A DNA stretch of 64,000 bases from an uncultured Myxococcales bacterium (GTDB taxonomy: Bacteria > Myxococcota > Myxococcia > Myxococcales > Myxococcaceae), in the NCBI GenBank assembly GCA_937980205.1, contig CALJKW010000064.1, forward strand, positions 62,001 to 126,000. Direction: 5' to 3'. Shown in pieces: positions 26,303-33,828 of the stretch. Position 1 is the first letter of the stretch. The number at the start of each line of letters is the position of its first letter. The notes under the pieces are model-generated. The model had not been told where the DNA came from. It ran no database searches and saw only the letters and a program-made list of their open reading frames with translations. A program made the translations under genes and the position numbers.

Positions 26303-26326
26303 TTGGGCTGGCTCCTCGCGGCTCGC

Positions 26327-27082
26327 TCAGGCGAAGGGATCGACCTCGGTCTCGGCGGCGGCGGGCGCGGCGCTCTCCGTCTGGAGCTGCTCCACGAACG
26401 CGCGCGCCTTCTCCACCTGCGAGGCGGGCAGGTCCTTGATGCGCTGCACGCCGAACTTCGCGAGGAACTTGTCCGTCGCCTCACGCGGCAGCGCCTTGAG
26501 CGCGGTGACGAGCCCTTGCGCGACGTTGGGGGCCACGGCGCCGTCGCCCTTCGCGTCGCTCTTCTTGTCGTAGCTGTCGAGCGACTGGCCACCCTTCGCG
26601 CCGCCGCTGTCCGCCTCGCCGGAGTAGAGCTTCGCGAGGTCGTGCTGCGGGAGCGCCTGGAAGGCCTTCTGCTGCTCGACCGAGAGCTGGTGCTCCGGGA
26701 GGATTGAGTACGTGGTCTTCGGGTCCTTCGCGGCGCCGTGGCGCTGGATCTCGAAGGCCCACTTCTCGAGGCCGTACTTCTCGCGGACGCGGACGAGGTC
26801 CTTGAAGAACATCACGCCCTGCTCGAGGACCTTCACCTCCTTTGAGTCGTAGAGGGCGACGTTCAGCGCGACGCGCAGCGAGGCCTTCGTGCCCGCGGCC
26901 TTCATCTTCTCGTCGACCTCGACGTACTTGCCGTCGACGAAGGCCACCTCGCGCGGGTGCGGCTCACCCAGGAAGACGACGACGGCCTTGTCGCCATCGC
27001 CCGCGAGCTTGAGCCAGAGCGAGCCGCCCTGGTCGTGCTTCTTCGCCATCTCTTCGGTCTGCTGCCACATGCTGTTCGTCAT
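26327..27082 (-). CDS. SSB-like phage protein
   Basis: 251-aa protein with a beta-rich N-terminal half (SLWLKLAGDGDKAVVVFLGEP, KYVEVDEK, LRVALNVALYDSKEVKVLEQG) resembling phage single-strand DNA-binding OB-fold proteins. A flexible linker is followed by a short acidic end, TEVDPFA, like the protein-docking tails of SSBs. No direct family call is possible by eye. Its place among primase and helicases supports an ssDNA-binding role. Starts 3 nt after the preceding gene, with AAGGAG upstream. Confidence 0.6.
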   Translation of the reverse strand: MTNSMWQQTEEMAKKHDQGGSLWLKLAGDGDKAVVVFLGEPHPREVAFVDGKYVEVDEKMKAAGTKASLRVALNVALYDSKEVKVLEQGVMFFKDLVRVREKYGLEKWAFEIQRHGAAKDPKTTYSILPEHQLSVEQQKAFQALPQHDLAKLYSGEADSGGAKGGQSLDSYDKKSDAKGDGAVAPNVAQGLVTALKALPREATDKFLAKFGVQRIKDLPASQVEKARAFVEQLQTESAAPAAAETEVDPFA

Positions 27083-27085
27083 TGG

Positions 27086-27334
27086 TCACTGCTCCTTCTT
27101 GTTGGGGTTGGTGGTGCTGCTGCTGTCGGTGGTCGTGTTGCGGGTGCTGCGTCGCTCGCGCCGGTACACGGCGATGAGCTGCGTCCCGTCGGCGGCCTCG
27201 CCGGCGTCTTCGAGGTGGAAGTCCGCGCCGAGCTCGATGACGTCGTTCAGCTCCCAGCGTCGGAAGAGGCCCGGCAGGCGGATGAAGTCCTCGTCGCCGG
27301 GCAGGTCGTGGATGGGGATCGGTTCGTGGGTCAT
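27086..27334 (-). CDS. Small unknown protein of replication operon
   Basis: 82-aa protein: an acidic, folded N-terminal part (DEDFIRLPGLFRRWELNDVIELGADFHLEDAG) and a Ser/Thr/Asn-rich tail ending in NKKEQ. Not recognised. The ATG overlaps the sigma-like gene stop (ATGA) and has GGAGGAG upstream. A prophage-type promoter lies just ahead inside the sigma-like gene. Confidence 0.65.
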   Translation of the reverse strand: MTHEPIPIHDLPGDEDFIRLPGLFRRWELNDVIELGADFHLEDAGEAADGTQLIAVYRRERRSTRNTTTDSSSTTNPNKKEQ

Positions 27335-28209
27335 GCGGTCGGCTCCTCCGGGCGGTTCATCCGGTTCGTGGGGAGGCAAACGCGGCCCGCGAGGTCGGAG
27401 TGGGACAGCGAGCTCGCGAGGTGCTCGCGGAGTCGGCCGAGCGCGCGCTGGAAGCGCTTGCGAGCGGCGTCGTGCGAGAGCCCGAGGCGCTGGGCGGCCT
27501 CGCGCTGGTTCTCGTCCAGCACCAGCACCGCGAGCAGCAGCTCGGCGTCGGCGCCGATGATCTCGGTGAGCCACATGCGCAGCTCGGCGACGTCGTCCTC
27601 GAACGAGAGCCCCTGCGTCAGCCCGAGCGGGGCTTCCGCCTGCGACGCCTCCCACTCGGCGCGCGCAAGGCGGTCGAGGTGGCTCGCGACGATGATGCGG
27701 TCGTCCTGGTCACGTACCGGCTCGAAGGTGTCCCGGTAGACGATCCGGTCAGCGTCGGCCCACACGCGGCGGCGGCGATCGATGAGGTCGCGCGCGGTGC
27801 TGCGCACGAGCGTCGCGGCCACGCGGTGGACCACCTCGAGGTCGAGCCGCTCGATGATGCCCGTGAAGACGTCGGCCAGCTCGGCGATCAGCTCCTCGGG
27901 CTGTCCCCGGAAGTTGCGCTGCCGCCGCCGGTAGACGGCGTCGAGGCCGGGCCAGAGCCCGAGCCACAGGAGCCCGCTCACGAGCTCGTGGTGCTCGCGC
28001 CGCTGCACGAGGGTCACGAGCACGCCGAGGAGGCGATCCTTCTCGTCGAGGTCGCCGCCCTTGCTCGCGAGGTACTCGACCACCTCGAAGGGCTGGTCGA
28101 AGCGCGCGAGCGCGGGGTGCTGCCTTGCCTGTTGAAACGCCTGCTCTGCCTGAAGAGAACGAACGGAACGGTCGAGGGCTGCATGCAGCGCCTCCCAACG
28201 TGCGCGCAT
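27331..28209 (-). CDS. Sigma-70-like factor encoded by the prophage
   Basis: 292-aa protein. The C-terminal part (about 228-272: LLLAVLVLDENQREAAQRLGL followed by SHDAARKRFQRALGRLREHL) has the region-4 HTH pattern of sigma factors. The middle (LEVVHRVAATLVRSTARDLIDRRRR) could be a divergent region 2. If it is a sigma factor, the repeated GTCCCM-N16/17-GSSTTTNC elements of the prophage are its obvious candidate targets; one lies inside its own 3' end. Alternative: an unrelated HTH activator. Confidence 0.6.
   Translation of the reverse strand: MRARWEALHAALDRSVRSLQAEQAFQQARQHPALARFDQPFEVVEYLASKGGDLDEKDRLLGVLVTLVQRREHHELVSGLLWLGLWPGLDAVYRRRQRNFRGQPEELIAELADVFTGIIERLDLEVVHRVAATLVRSTARDLIDRRRRVWADADRIVYRDTFEPVRDQDDRIIVASHLDRLARAEWEASQAEAPLGLTQGLSFEDDVAELRMWLTEIIGADAELLLAVLVLDENQREAAQRLGLSHDAARKRFQRALGRLREHLASSLSHSDLAGRVCLPTNRMNRPEEPTA
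27375..27406 (-). promoter_or_regulatory. Prophage-type promoter GTCCCA-N17-GCGTTTGCC
   Basis: Minus-strand blocks at 27406-27401 and 27383-27375, inside the 3' end of the sigma-like gene and 40 nt before the next start. It would drive the SSB, helicase and primase genes. Confidence 0.65.
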
Positions 28210-28306
28210 GACGCGCCGCCTTTCCGGCGGGCGTCATGCGCTCCTTGGGGCCGTGGTTAGGGCGTCATGCGCTCGGTGGACTTGAGGTGAAGGAGGGCGC
28301 CGCGAG

Positions 28307-28549
28307 CTACGCGGCGCTCGCCCTCGGGAGCGCGGGCACGGGCGTCGGCGGCATCGGCGTGCGCGACGCGAGGACGTTCAACGTGCGGCAGCGGTCGCGG
28401 TAGCAGGTGACGGCGACCGTGCTGTCGCCGCTGACGACGACCTGCATGTCGCCGCGCCGGATGGTGAGGCCGTCGCGATCGCGCTTCGCCAAGAGGGCGC
28501 CGCAGGTCTTGCAGCGGCAGTCGGTGGCGGTGGTGGACTGGGTCTTCAT
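28307..28549 (-). CDS. Com-like zinc-finger protein
   Basis: 80-aa protein. CRCKTCGALLAKRDRDGLTIR near the N-terminus and TCYRDRCRTLN form a C-x-C-x2-C ... C-x4-C zinc finger like those of phage Com proteins, which bind RNA or DNA and, in Mu, activate mom translation. The C-terminal tail is Pro/Ala-rich. GGAG lies 9 nt before the ATG. It heads the leftward replication operon, so a regulatory role is plausible. Confidence 0.65.
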   Translation of the reverse strand: MKTQSTTATDCRCKTCGALLAKRDRDGLTIRRGDMQVVVSGDSTVAVTCYRDRCRTLNVLASRTPMPPTPVPALPRASAA

Positions 28550-28793
28550 GGGCTGTCTCCTCGCGACCCACCGGTCATCGGCGGGTACGAGGGCAGCCTC
28601 GTTGGAGAGGGGAAGGTGGAAGCCAGGGCAGGATCGGGCGCCGGTTCCGGGGTCCCTCTCTCCCCTCCCTACGGCGAGCGCGTTCGCCGGCCCCCTCCGC
28701 ACCTCCCGGAGGATCGTCACAGCGCGGTCGCTTGCTTGCGAGGGCCCGAAGCAGGCGCGCTCAGCGCTGGGACATTTTGACGGGCAGTGGACA

Positions 28794-28825
28794 GTCCCAG
28801 GACGGCCCTCTGTCCCTTCTTTCTC
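28794..28825 (+). promoter_or_regulatory. Weak match to prophage promoter
   Basis: GTCCCA, 17 nt, TTCTTTCTC: the spacing is right and the TTT core is in phase, but the G/C flanks of the second block differ. Could start a rightward transcript. Confidence 0.3.
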
Positions 28826-29121
28826 TTCTCTTCTTCAATAGTTACGTATCTCTCCTCTCTCTGGACAGCTTTCGACGGGTAGGTCTACTCAGAAGCGATT
28901 CGCGATTTCTTCGCGAGGGTGCCCTCGAGTCATCGGCCCTTCGGAAATGAGATCTCGCTACGCCTGTGGTGCTACCCGCTGGCGGCTGTCCATGTCCGCG
29001 AGGGCGCGCAAGTGCCTGCGGTTGCTGGCGAAAGAGGGCGTTGGCGGGCGGTCGGGACGGAACCGGTAGCTGTCCTGCTGTCCCAGCCGAGCGTGCGGGC
29101 CAGAGCCGCGTTCGCGGTGGT

Positions 29122-29153
29122 GTCCCAGCGCGTCGGGCGAGGTCGCGTTTTCG
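29122..29153 (+). promoter_or_regulatory. Prophage-type promoter GTCCCA-N17-GCGTTTTCG
   Basis: Blocks at 29122-29127 and 29145-29153. The second ends 5 nt before the ATG at 29159, the same distance as in the integrase operon promoter. Implies a leaderless transcript. Confidence 0.65.
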
Positions 29154-29158
29154 TCCCC

Positions 29159-29680
29159 ATGAACGCGCGCCAGCCCGACGAGCCGATCCCGTTCCTCACG
29201 AAGGAGGAGCGCGACGCGCTCGTCCTTGAGTTCCAGCGCCTCGCTGCCCGCCTCGCGCAGGCAAGGCTCATCGCGCCTGCGACCTCGACGCGCCTGATGC
29301 GGACCATCCACCGCGAGCGGCGCCTCGCCGATGAACGGCAGGGCCACCTCGCAGACTTGGTGTTCAACATCCTGGTCAGCATCGAGGACGGCACGCTGAA
29401 GGAGGGCGAGCACTTCGCCCGACTGCCCGACGAGCGCGTGGCCATCCATCCCGAGGCGGTGGCCACGGCCCTCTACCGGGCCAAGCGCGGGCGGCTCCTT
29501 CGGCGCGAGCTGCGCGCGCTCCTCGAGCTCGGGTGGCGGCACGAACGCGACGTCGTGGTCGCGCGCTCCGAGCGCGTGCGCTTCGACCAGGAGGGCGACC
29601 GCCGCCGCTGCGCCGTCCTCCACCTCCCCTCGGCGCGGAAATTCGTCGGCGGCCGCTCGAAGCCTGTCCCAGCCCGCTGA
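29159..29680 (+). CDS. Unknown prophage protein
   Basis: 173-aa basic helical protein, not recognised (FLTKEERDALVLEFQRLAARL, RTIHRERRLADERQGHLADL, RVAIHPEAVATALYRAKRGR). The ATG at 29159 lies 5 nt after a promoter block and lacks a ribosome site, as expected for a leaderless message. Longer upstream frames would cover the promoter and look non-coding. First rightward gene after the control region. Confidence 0.62.
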   Translation: MNARQPDEPIPFLTKEERDALVLEFQRLAARLAQARLIAPATSTRLMRTIHRERRLADERQGHLADLVFNILVSIEDGTLKEGEHFARLPDERVAIHPEAVATALYRAKRGRLLRRELRALLELGWRHERDVVVARSERVRFDQEGDRRRCAVLHLPSARKFVGGRSKPVPAR

Positions 29681-29697
29681 GGCAACCCGCGTTTCCT
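29666..29697 (+). promoter_or_regulatory. Prophage-type promoter GTCCCA-N17-GCGTTTCCT
   Basis: Blocks at 29666-29671 and 29689-29697, overlapping the stop of the preceding gene. The downstream ATG at 29735 follows a leader containing AGGAA. Confidence 0.65.
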
Positions 29698-29734
29698 TCC
29701 CCACCGGCGCTTCGTGTCGCCGGCCAGGAAGCGC

Positions 29735-30388
29735 ATGGCCATCAAGGACCTCGTCAGACCGGAGCTGCCGCCGCCGACACCGGCCGCAGAGCGCCCGCCC
29801 AACATCACCTGCGAGAAGTACACGCGGGGCGAGGACGGCAAGCGCTGCATCCACTTCCAGCAGGGCGGCACGTGCGCCTTGCCTGACGAGTTCGTCTGCA
29901 CCGAGTGGCAGAAGCACAACGGGCCGAACAAGCGCACGCTGCCCGTCGTCGCGGCTGCTCCCGTCGTCGAGCATGCGCCGGCACCGAAGCCCGTCGCGCG
30001 CGACCTGTTCGGCAACCCGCTGCCCGAGGTCGCGCAGCCCGCGGCGAAGGTCTCGACGGCGCCTGCGCCGATCGCGCTCGCCCCGAAGCCCAACACCGAC
30101 GCGCTGCCCACGGTCGACGTAGACCAGCTTCGAGGCTTCACCACTGAGGACATCGAGAGCTTCAAGGCGCTCGGCGTCGAGGTGCTGCTGCACTCGGAGA
30201 CCTACGGCGACGTGTGGCTGGTGCCCGCGTACACGGGCCGCGAGCGCAAGGAGATCACCCCCGAGCACGCCGCGACGCTTGCCCGCGTCATGAGCGTGTT
30301 CCCGGGCTCGCACATCGTCTCGTTCGAGAAGACCGCCAAGACCAACAACCCTGAGCGCCGAGAGCGCCCCCTCGAGGAGCGCTCATGA
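29735..30388 (+). CDS. Unknown prophage protein with Cys cluster
   Basis: 217-aa protein. A four-cysteine set (CEKYTRGEDGKRCIHF and CALPDEFVCTEW, residues about 27-60) may bind zinc or Fe-S. A Pro/Ala/Lys linker leads to a C-terminal domain (VDQLRGFTTEDIESFKALG, EVLLHSETYGDVWLVPAYTGRERKEITPEHAATL). Its stop overlaps the RecB-like nuclease ATG (ATGA), suggesting joint work in DNA processing. Confidence 0.62.
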   Translation: MAIKDLVRPELPPPTPAAERPPNITCEKYTRGEDGKRCIHFQQGGTCALPDEFVCTEWQKHNGPNKRTLPVVAAAPVVEHAPAPKPVARDLFGNPLPEVAQPAAKVSTAPAPIALAPKPNTDALPTVDVDQLRGFTTEDIESFKALGVEVLLHSETYGDVWLVPAYTGRERKEITPEHAATLARVMSVFPGSHIVSFEKTAKTNNPERRERPLEERS

Positions 30389-31569
30389 CCACCGTCGCCC
30401 CGTTCAAGAACCAGCATCTCAGCTACAGCAGGCTCTCGAGGTTCGAGACCTGCCCGCTCTCGTACCGCCTCCACTACATCGAGAAGAAGCAGGCCGAGCC
30501 AGGGCTGCCGCTCCGGTTCGGCAAGACCATCCACGCCGTCCTCGAGCGCCTCATCAAGGAGGTCGTCGACGACGAGCGCACGGGCCCGCTGTCCGAGGAG
30601 CGCGCCATCGAGCTCTACCGCGAGGCGTGGGGCGCCGAGCGGCTCACCGGCATGGACGTCTTCGCCGAGGGGCTCGCCATCCTCCGGCGCTTCATTGCCG
30701 AGCAGGGCGTCGTCGATCACCGCGATGTCCTCGCCATCGAGAAGGAGTTCCGGCTGCCGGTCGGCCCCTTCGAGGTCCTGGGCTTCATCGACCGCGTCGA
30801 CTGGATCGACGACGAGACCGTCGAGGTCATCGACTACAAGACCAACCACCAGCTCTTCACCCGCGACGAGGTCGACACCTCGCTGCAGATGAGCCTCTAC
30901 GAGGTGGCGGTGCGTCGCCTCTGGCCGTGGGCGAAGAAGGTGAAGCTGACCTTCTGGATGCTGCGCCACGGCGTCCGGCAGGAGACGACGCGCACTGAGG
31001 AGCAGCTCGCCGACGCGCTCGCCTACGTCGAGACGCTCGGGCGCCAGACGGAGACCGCGACGGAGTACCCGGCGCGCCTCAACACCAACTGCTCCTACTG
31101 CGACCACCGCAAGCAGTGCCCGGCCTACGCCGACGCCCTCAAGGGCAAGCGCGAGTTCATCGTCGAAGACCTCGCCGATCTCGAAGGCGTCGCCCGCGAG
31201 CGCGAGGAGGTCGCTCGACTCGCGAAGGCGCTCTACGCGCGCAAGGAGGAGCTGGAGGACATCCTCAAGGCGCAGCTCAAGGAGCGCGACGAGCTGGTGC
31301 TCGGCGGCGTCCGCTACCGGATGTTCGCGACGACGAGCCTCGACTACCCGCTGGAGCCGACGCTCACGTTGCTCGCGGATGCGACGGGTCTCTCGCGCGA
31401 CGAGGTGCTCGGGAAGCTCGGCGCCATCGACAAGAAGGCCCTCGACGCGCTCCTCAAGTCGCTGGGCAAGAAGCTCGACAAGCCGCGCGTCTCGCTGCTG
31501 AAGGCCGAGCTCGAAGCGCACGCCGACAAGCGCATGTCGCCGCGCCTCTGGGCGAAGGAGGTGGCGTGA
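30385..31569 (+). CDS. RecB/Cas4-like PD-(D/E)XK exonuclease
   Basis: 394-aa nuclease. HLSYSRLSRFETCPLSYRLHY (first Cys), FGKTIHAVLERL, FRLPVGPFEVLGFIDRVDW, VEVIDYKTNHQLFT (catalytic D-x-K), DTSLQMSLYEVAV (QxxxY), then CSYCDHRKQCPAY completing a likely 4Fe-4S set. This is the PDDEXK_1/RecB-like fold used in phage recombination. A helical C-terminal extension (about 270-394) is added. Coupled by ATGA upstream and TGATG downstream. Confidence 0.9.
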   Translation: MTTVAPFKNQHLSYSRLSRFETCPLSYRLHYIEKKQAEPGLPLRFGKTIHAVLERLIKEVVDDERTGPLSEERAIELYREAWGAERLTGMDVFAEGLAILRRFIAEQGVVDHRDVLAIEKEFRLPVGPFEVLGFIDRVDWIDDETVEVIDYKTNHQLFTRDEVDTSLQMSLYEVAVRRLWPWAKKVKLTFWMLRHGVRQETTRTEEQLADALAYVETLGRQTETATEYPARLNTNCSYCDHRKQCPAYADALKGKREFIVEDLADLEGVAREREEVARLAKALYARKEELEDILKAQLKERDELVLGGVRYRMFATTSLDYPLEPTLTLLADATGLSRDEVLGKLGAIDKKALDALLKSLGKKLDKPRVSLLKAELEAHADKRMSPRLWAKEVA

Positions 31570-32705
31570 TGCTGCTCCCGCCGCCCCTCGTTCCGGCGTC
31601 GGCAGCCGCCGCGCCCATCATCGCCCACGACGCTCCGCGCCTCGCACGCCGGGCACCGAAGACGACCATCGCCTTCGTCGACCTCGAGACCACCGGGCTC
31701 GATCCGTCGCGGCACGACATCATCGAGATCGGCATCGTCCGCGTCGACGCGCGCACGTTGGAGGTGCTGGACGAGTACGAGGCGCTCGTTGCGCCCGAGC
31801 GTCTCGGTGAGGCGCAGCTCGACGCGCTGGCGATCAACGGCTTCACGACGGCGGCGTGGGAGCACGCGCTCCCGCTCCGCGCGGCGCTGCTCGAGGTGGC
31901 CCCGCTCCTCGATGGCGCTCTCGTCGCCGGCCACAACGTCGGCTTCGACTGGGCCTTCCTCGAGGCCGGCTTTCGACGCGCCGGTCTCGCGCTGCCGAAC
32001 GTCGACTACCACCGGCTCGACACCGCGAGCCTCGCGTGGCCGCTGGTCGTCACGGGCGAGCTGCCGTCGATGTCGCTCGAACCACTGGCGAAGCTGCTCG
32101 GACTCGAGCGCCCGCACCCGCACCGTGCACTCGCCGATGCGCGCTGCTCGCTCGAGGTCGCCCGACTCCTGGTGGAGCGCATGCGCGCGGGCGGCGCCCT
32201 CACCGGGCTCCCGGCGGATGAGCGGCAGATCTGCGACGCGCTCCTCGGTCGGCTCGCGCAGGGCCGACGTCAGTACGGGCCGTGGCGCCTCGACGACGGA
32301 CGCGACTACGCGAGCGAGGCCTACGCGGAGGTGCTCGACGGGCTGCACTACACGGCCGCCGAGCTGGTGCGCCGTCGTCGCATCGAGGCCGGTCGGCGTC
32401 GCCGCGTCTACGTCTGCCATCCGTTCGCGAACGACCCGGCCGGCAACATCGAGCGAGTCCGCGCGATCAGCCAGTTCCTCATCGACGACGGCGCGCTCCC
32501 CATCGCGCCGCACCTCTACCTGCCGCAGCTCATCGACGAGACGACGGGGCGCGAGCAGGCGCTCGCGCTCTGCATCGAGCTGCTCGCCACCTGCGACGAG
32601 GTCCGGGTCTTCGGCGAACTCGTCACCGAGGGCATGGAGCGCGAGCTGCGCGAGGCGAAGCGACTCGGCCTCCCAGCTCACTTCGTCCGGGAGGTGCGAG
32701 CATGA
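31569..32705 (+). CDS. DEDDh exonuclease fused to DUF4406-like domain
   Basis: 378-aa fusion. Residues about 35-205 are a DnaQ-like 3'-5' exonuclease: TIAFVDLETTGLDP (Exo I D/E), VAGHNVGFDWAFLEAGF (Exo II), HRALADARCSLEVARLL (Exo III, H...D). Residues about 275-375 (YVCHPFANDPAGNIERVRAIS, IAPHLYLPQ, LATCDEVRVFGELVTEGMERELREAKRLGLP) look like DUF4406/nucleoside 2-deoxyribosyltransferase-type domains. It may couple DNA trimming to nucleotide salvage. Overlaps the next gene by ATGA. Confidence 0.85.
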   Translation: MLLPPPLVPASAAAAPIIAHDAPRLARRAPKTTIAFVDLETTGLDPSRHDIIEIGIVRVDARTLEVLDEYEALVAPERLGEAQLDALAINGFTTAAWEHALPLRAALLEVAPLLDGALVAGHNVGFDWAFLEAGFRRAGLALPNVDYHRLDTASLAWPLVVTGELPSMSLEPLAKLLGLERPHPHRALADARCSLEVARLLVERMRAGGALTGLPADERQICDALLGRLAQGRRQYGPWRLDDGRDYASEAYAEVLDGLHYTAAELVRRRRIEAGRRRRVYVCHPFANDPAGNIERVRAISQFLIDDGALPIAPHLYLPQLIDETTGREQALALCIELLATCDEVRVFGELVTEGMERELREAKRLGLPAHFVREVRA

Positions 32706-33040
32706 GCGGCGCGCACTCTCGGAGAAAGGGCGCCGGCTTCGAGCGCGAGCTCGTCCAGCGCTTCCGCGAGGTCATGCCGGACGCGACCATCCGGCGCGGC
32801 CTCCAGTTCCGCACGGGCGAGGAGACGCCCGACGTCGACTGCCCGGTGTTCTGGCCCGAGGCCAAGCGCGGCAAGCAGCCGAACGTCCGGGCTGCGCTGC
32901 GCCAGGCCACGAGCGCGGCCCCGCCCGGACGAATCCCCATCGCCATCATCCGCGACGACCGCGCCGAGCCGTTCGTTGCGCTGAGCCTCGACGACTTCCT
33001 CGAGTTCGTCGCCGAGTGGTGGGCGCGGAGGGACAAGTGA
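32702..33040 (+). CDS. Small resolvase-like PD-(D/E)XK protein
   Basis: 112-aa protein resembling phage Hjc-type/PDDP nucleases: RRKGAGFERELVQRFREVMP, a TPDVDCPVFWPEAKRGKQPN core (Asp...E-x-K) and QATSAAPPGRIPIAIIRDDRAEPFVALSL. Likely a branched-DNA nuclease for recombination or packaging. The start overlaps the exonuclease stop, and its own stop overlaps the next GTG (GTGA). Confidence 0.75.
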   Translation: MSGAHSRRKGAGFERELVQRFREVMPDATIRRGLQFRTGEETPDVDCPVFWPEAKRGKQPNVRAALRQATSAAPPGRIPIAIIRDDRAEPFVALSLDDFLEFVAEWWARRDK

Positions 33041-33822
33041 AGAGCGCCCTCCGCAACGACCTCGAGCGGCTTCGTCGGGACGCGCTCTCCGAGCGCCACC
33101 GCCATGCCTTCGAGGCGGGCCGCGCCAAGCAGCCCGCCATCGCGGCGCACGCCGACGCGGCCTCCGTGCTCGCCATGCTCGACGACGAAGCGGAGGGCAC
33201 CTACGCGGCGCGCGAGGCGCTCACCGGGGCGATCATCCGCGAGCATCGAGCGAGCCGAGCTGCAGTGTGGGCGTCCATTCTGCTCGGCGCGTTCAAGCCG
33301 ATGCTGGTGCGCCTGCGGGGCCGCCTCGTCAGCGACACGGTGCCGGGCGACGAGCTCGACCAGCTTGTCGTCACCGCGTTCCTTGCGGCGCTCACCGAGG
33401 TGCCGCTCATGGACCGCCTGCCGATGCGGCTGCGCCAGCGCACCGAGCGGCAGGTCTTCGCGTTCCTCCGCAAGGAGCGCGAGCAGCGCCACCCCGGCAT
33501 CGACGTCGAGGCGCTGGAAGACCTCGACCCGGACTCCCTCGCTCCCCGTCGCGCGCGCACGGACGAGGAGCTGTACGACCTCGCTCTCCTCATCCAGCGC
33601 GCCGTCCAGGAGGGCCTCTCCACGAGCGGGCTCGACGTGGTCGAGGTGACGGTCCTGCGCCGAGAACTCCTGCGCGCGTACGTCGAGCGTCTCGAGCCCG
33701 ACGACGACGTGGCCCGCGAGCGTCTCTACCAGCGCCTCAAGCGGCAGCGGTCGCGCGCGATGCAGCGCTTGAAGTCGCTGCTCACCACCACGTCCCCGAT
33801 CCAGCTCTCCATCGGCTTCTGA
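33037..33822 (+). CDS. Unknown helical protein, possibly sigma-like
   Basis: 261-aa helical, charge-rich protein from a GTG with GGAGGGACAA. It has a layout like the sigma-like protein at 27331-28209: a central LVVTAFLAALTEVP and RTERQVFAFLRKERE region, then a C-terminal basic helix pair (VARERLYQRLKRQRSRAMQRLKSLL) where region 4 would sit. No sequence-level family call. It lies immediately before the terminase genes, so late regulation is conceivable. Confidence 0.5.
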   Translation: MKSALRNDLERLRRDALSERHRHAFEAGRAKQPAIAAHADAASVLAMLDDEAEGTYAAREALTGAIIREHRASRAAVWASILLGAFKPMLVRLRGRLVSDTVPGDELDQLVVTAFLAALTEVPLMDRLPMRLRQRTERQVFAFLRKEREQRHPGIDVEALEDLDPDSLAPRRARTDEELYDLALLIQRAVQEGLSTSGLDVVEVTVLRRELLRAYVERLEPDDDVARERLYQRLKRQRSRAMQRLKSLLTTTSPIQLSIGF

Positions 33823-33828
33823 GGGAAC

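Larger units (their letters stand above)
28550..29158. other. Divergent control region with pyrimidine tract, candidate origin
   Basis: About 600 bp between the leftward replication operon and the rightward genes. It contains inverted CTGGGAC (28767-28773) and GTCCCAG (28794-28800) boxes 20 nt apart. It also has a long pyrimidine-rich and comparatively AT-rich stretch (about 28811-28862, including CAATAGTTACGTATC) and a TCGCGA-TTTCT-TCGCGA hairpin (28900-28916). No gene is convincing. The low-melting tract beside primase and SSB genes makes a replication origin possible. Confidence 0.5.

Noticed and set aside
29080..29116. GTCCCA followed by GCGTTCGCG as a further prophage promoter
   Set aside because: The spacer is 22 nt instead of 16-17 and the second block lacks TTT. 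The true element is the next one at 29122-29153.
31789..33822. 677-aa plus-strand frame
   Set aside because: Only its last 261 residues (from the GTG at 33037) are plausible. The rest is a shifted frame of the exonuclease and nuclease genes, Ser/Arg-rich.
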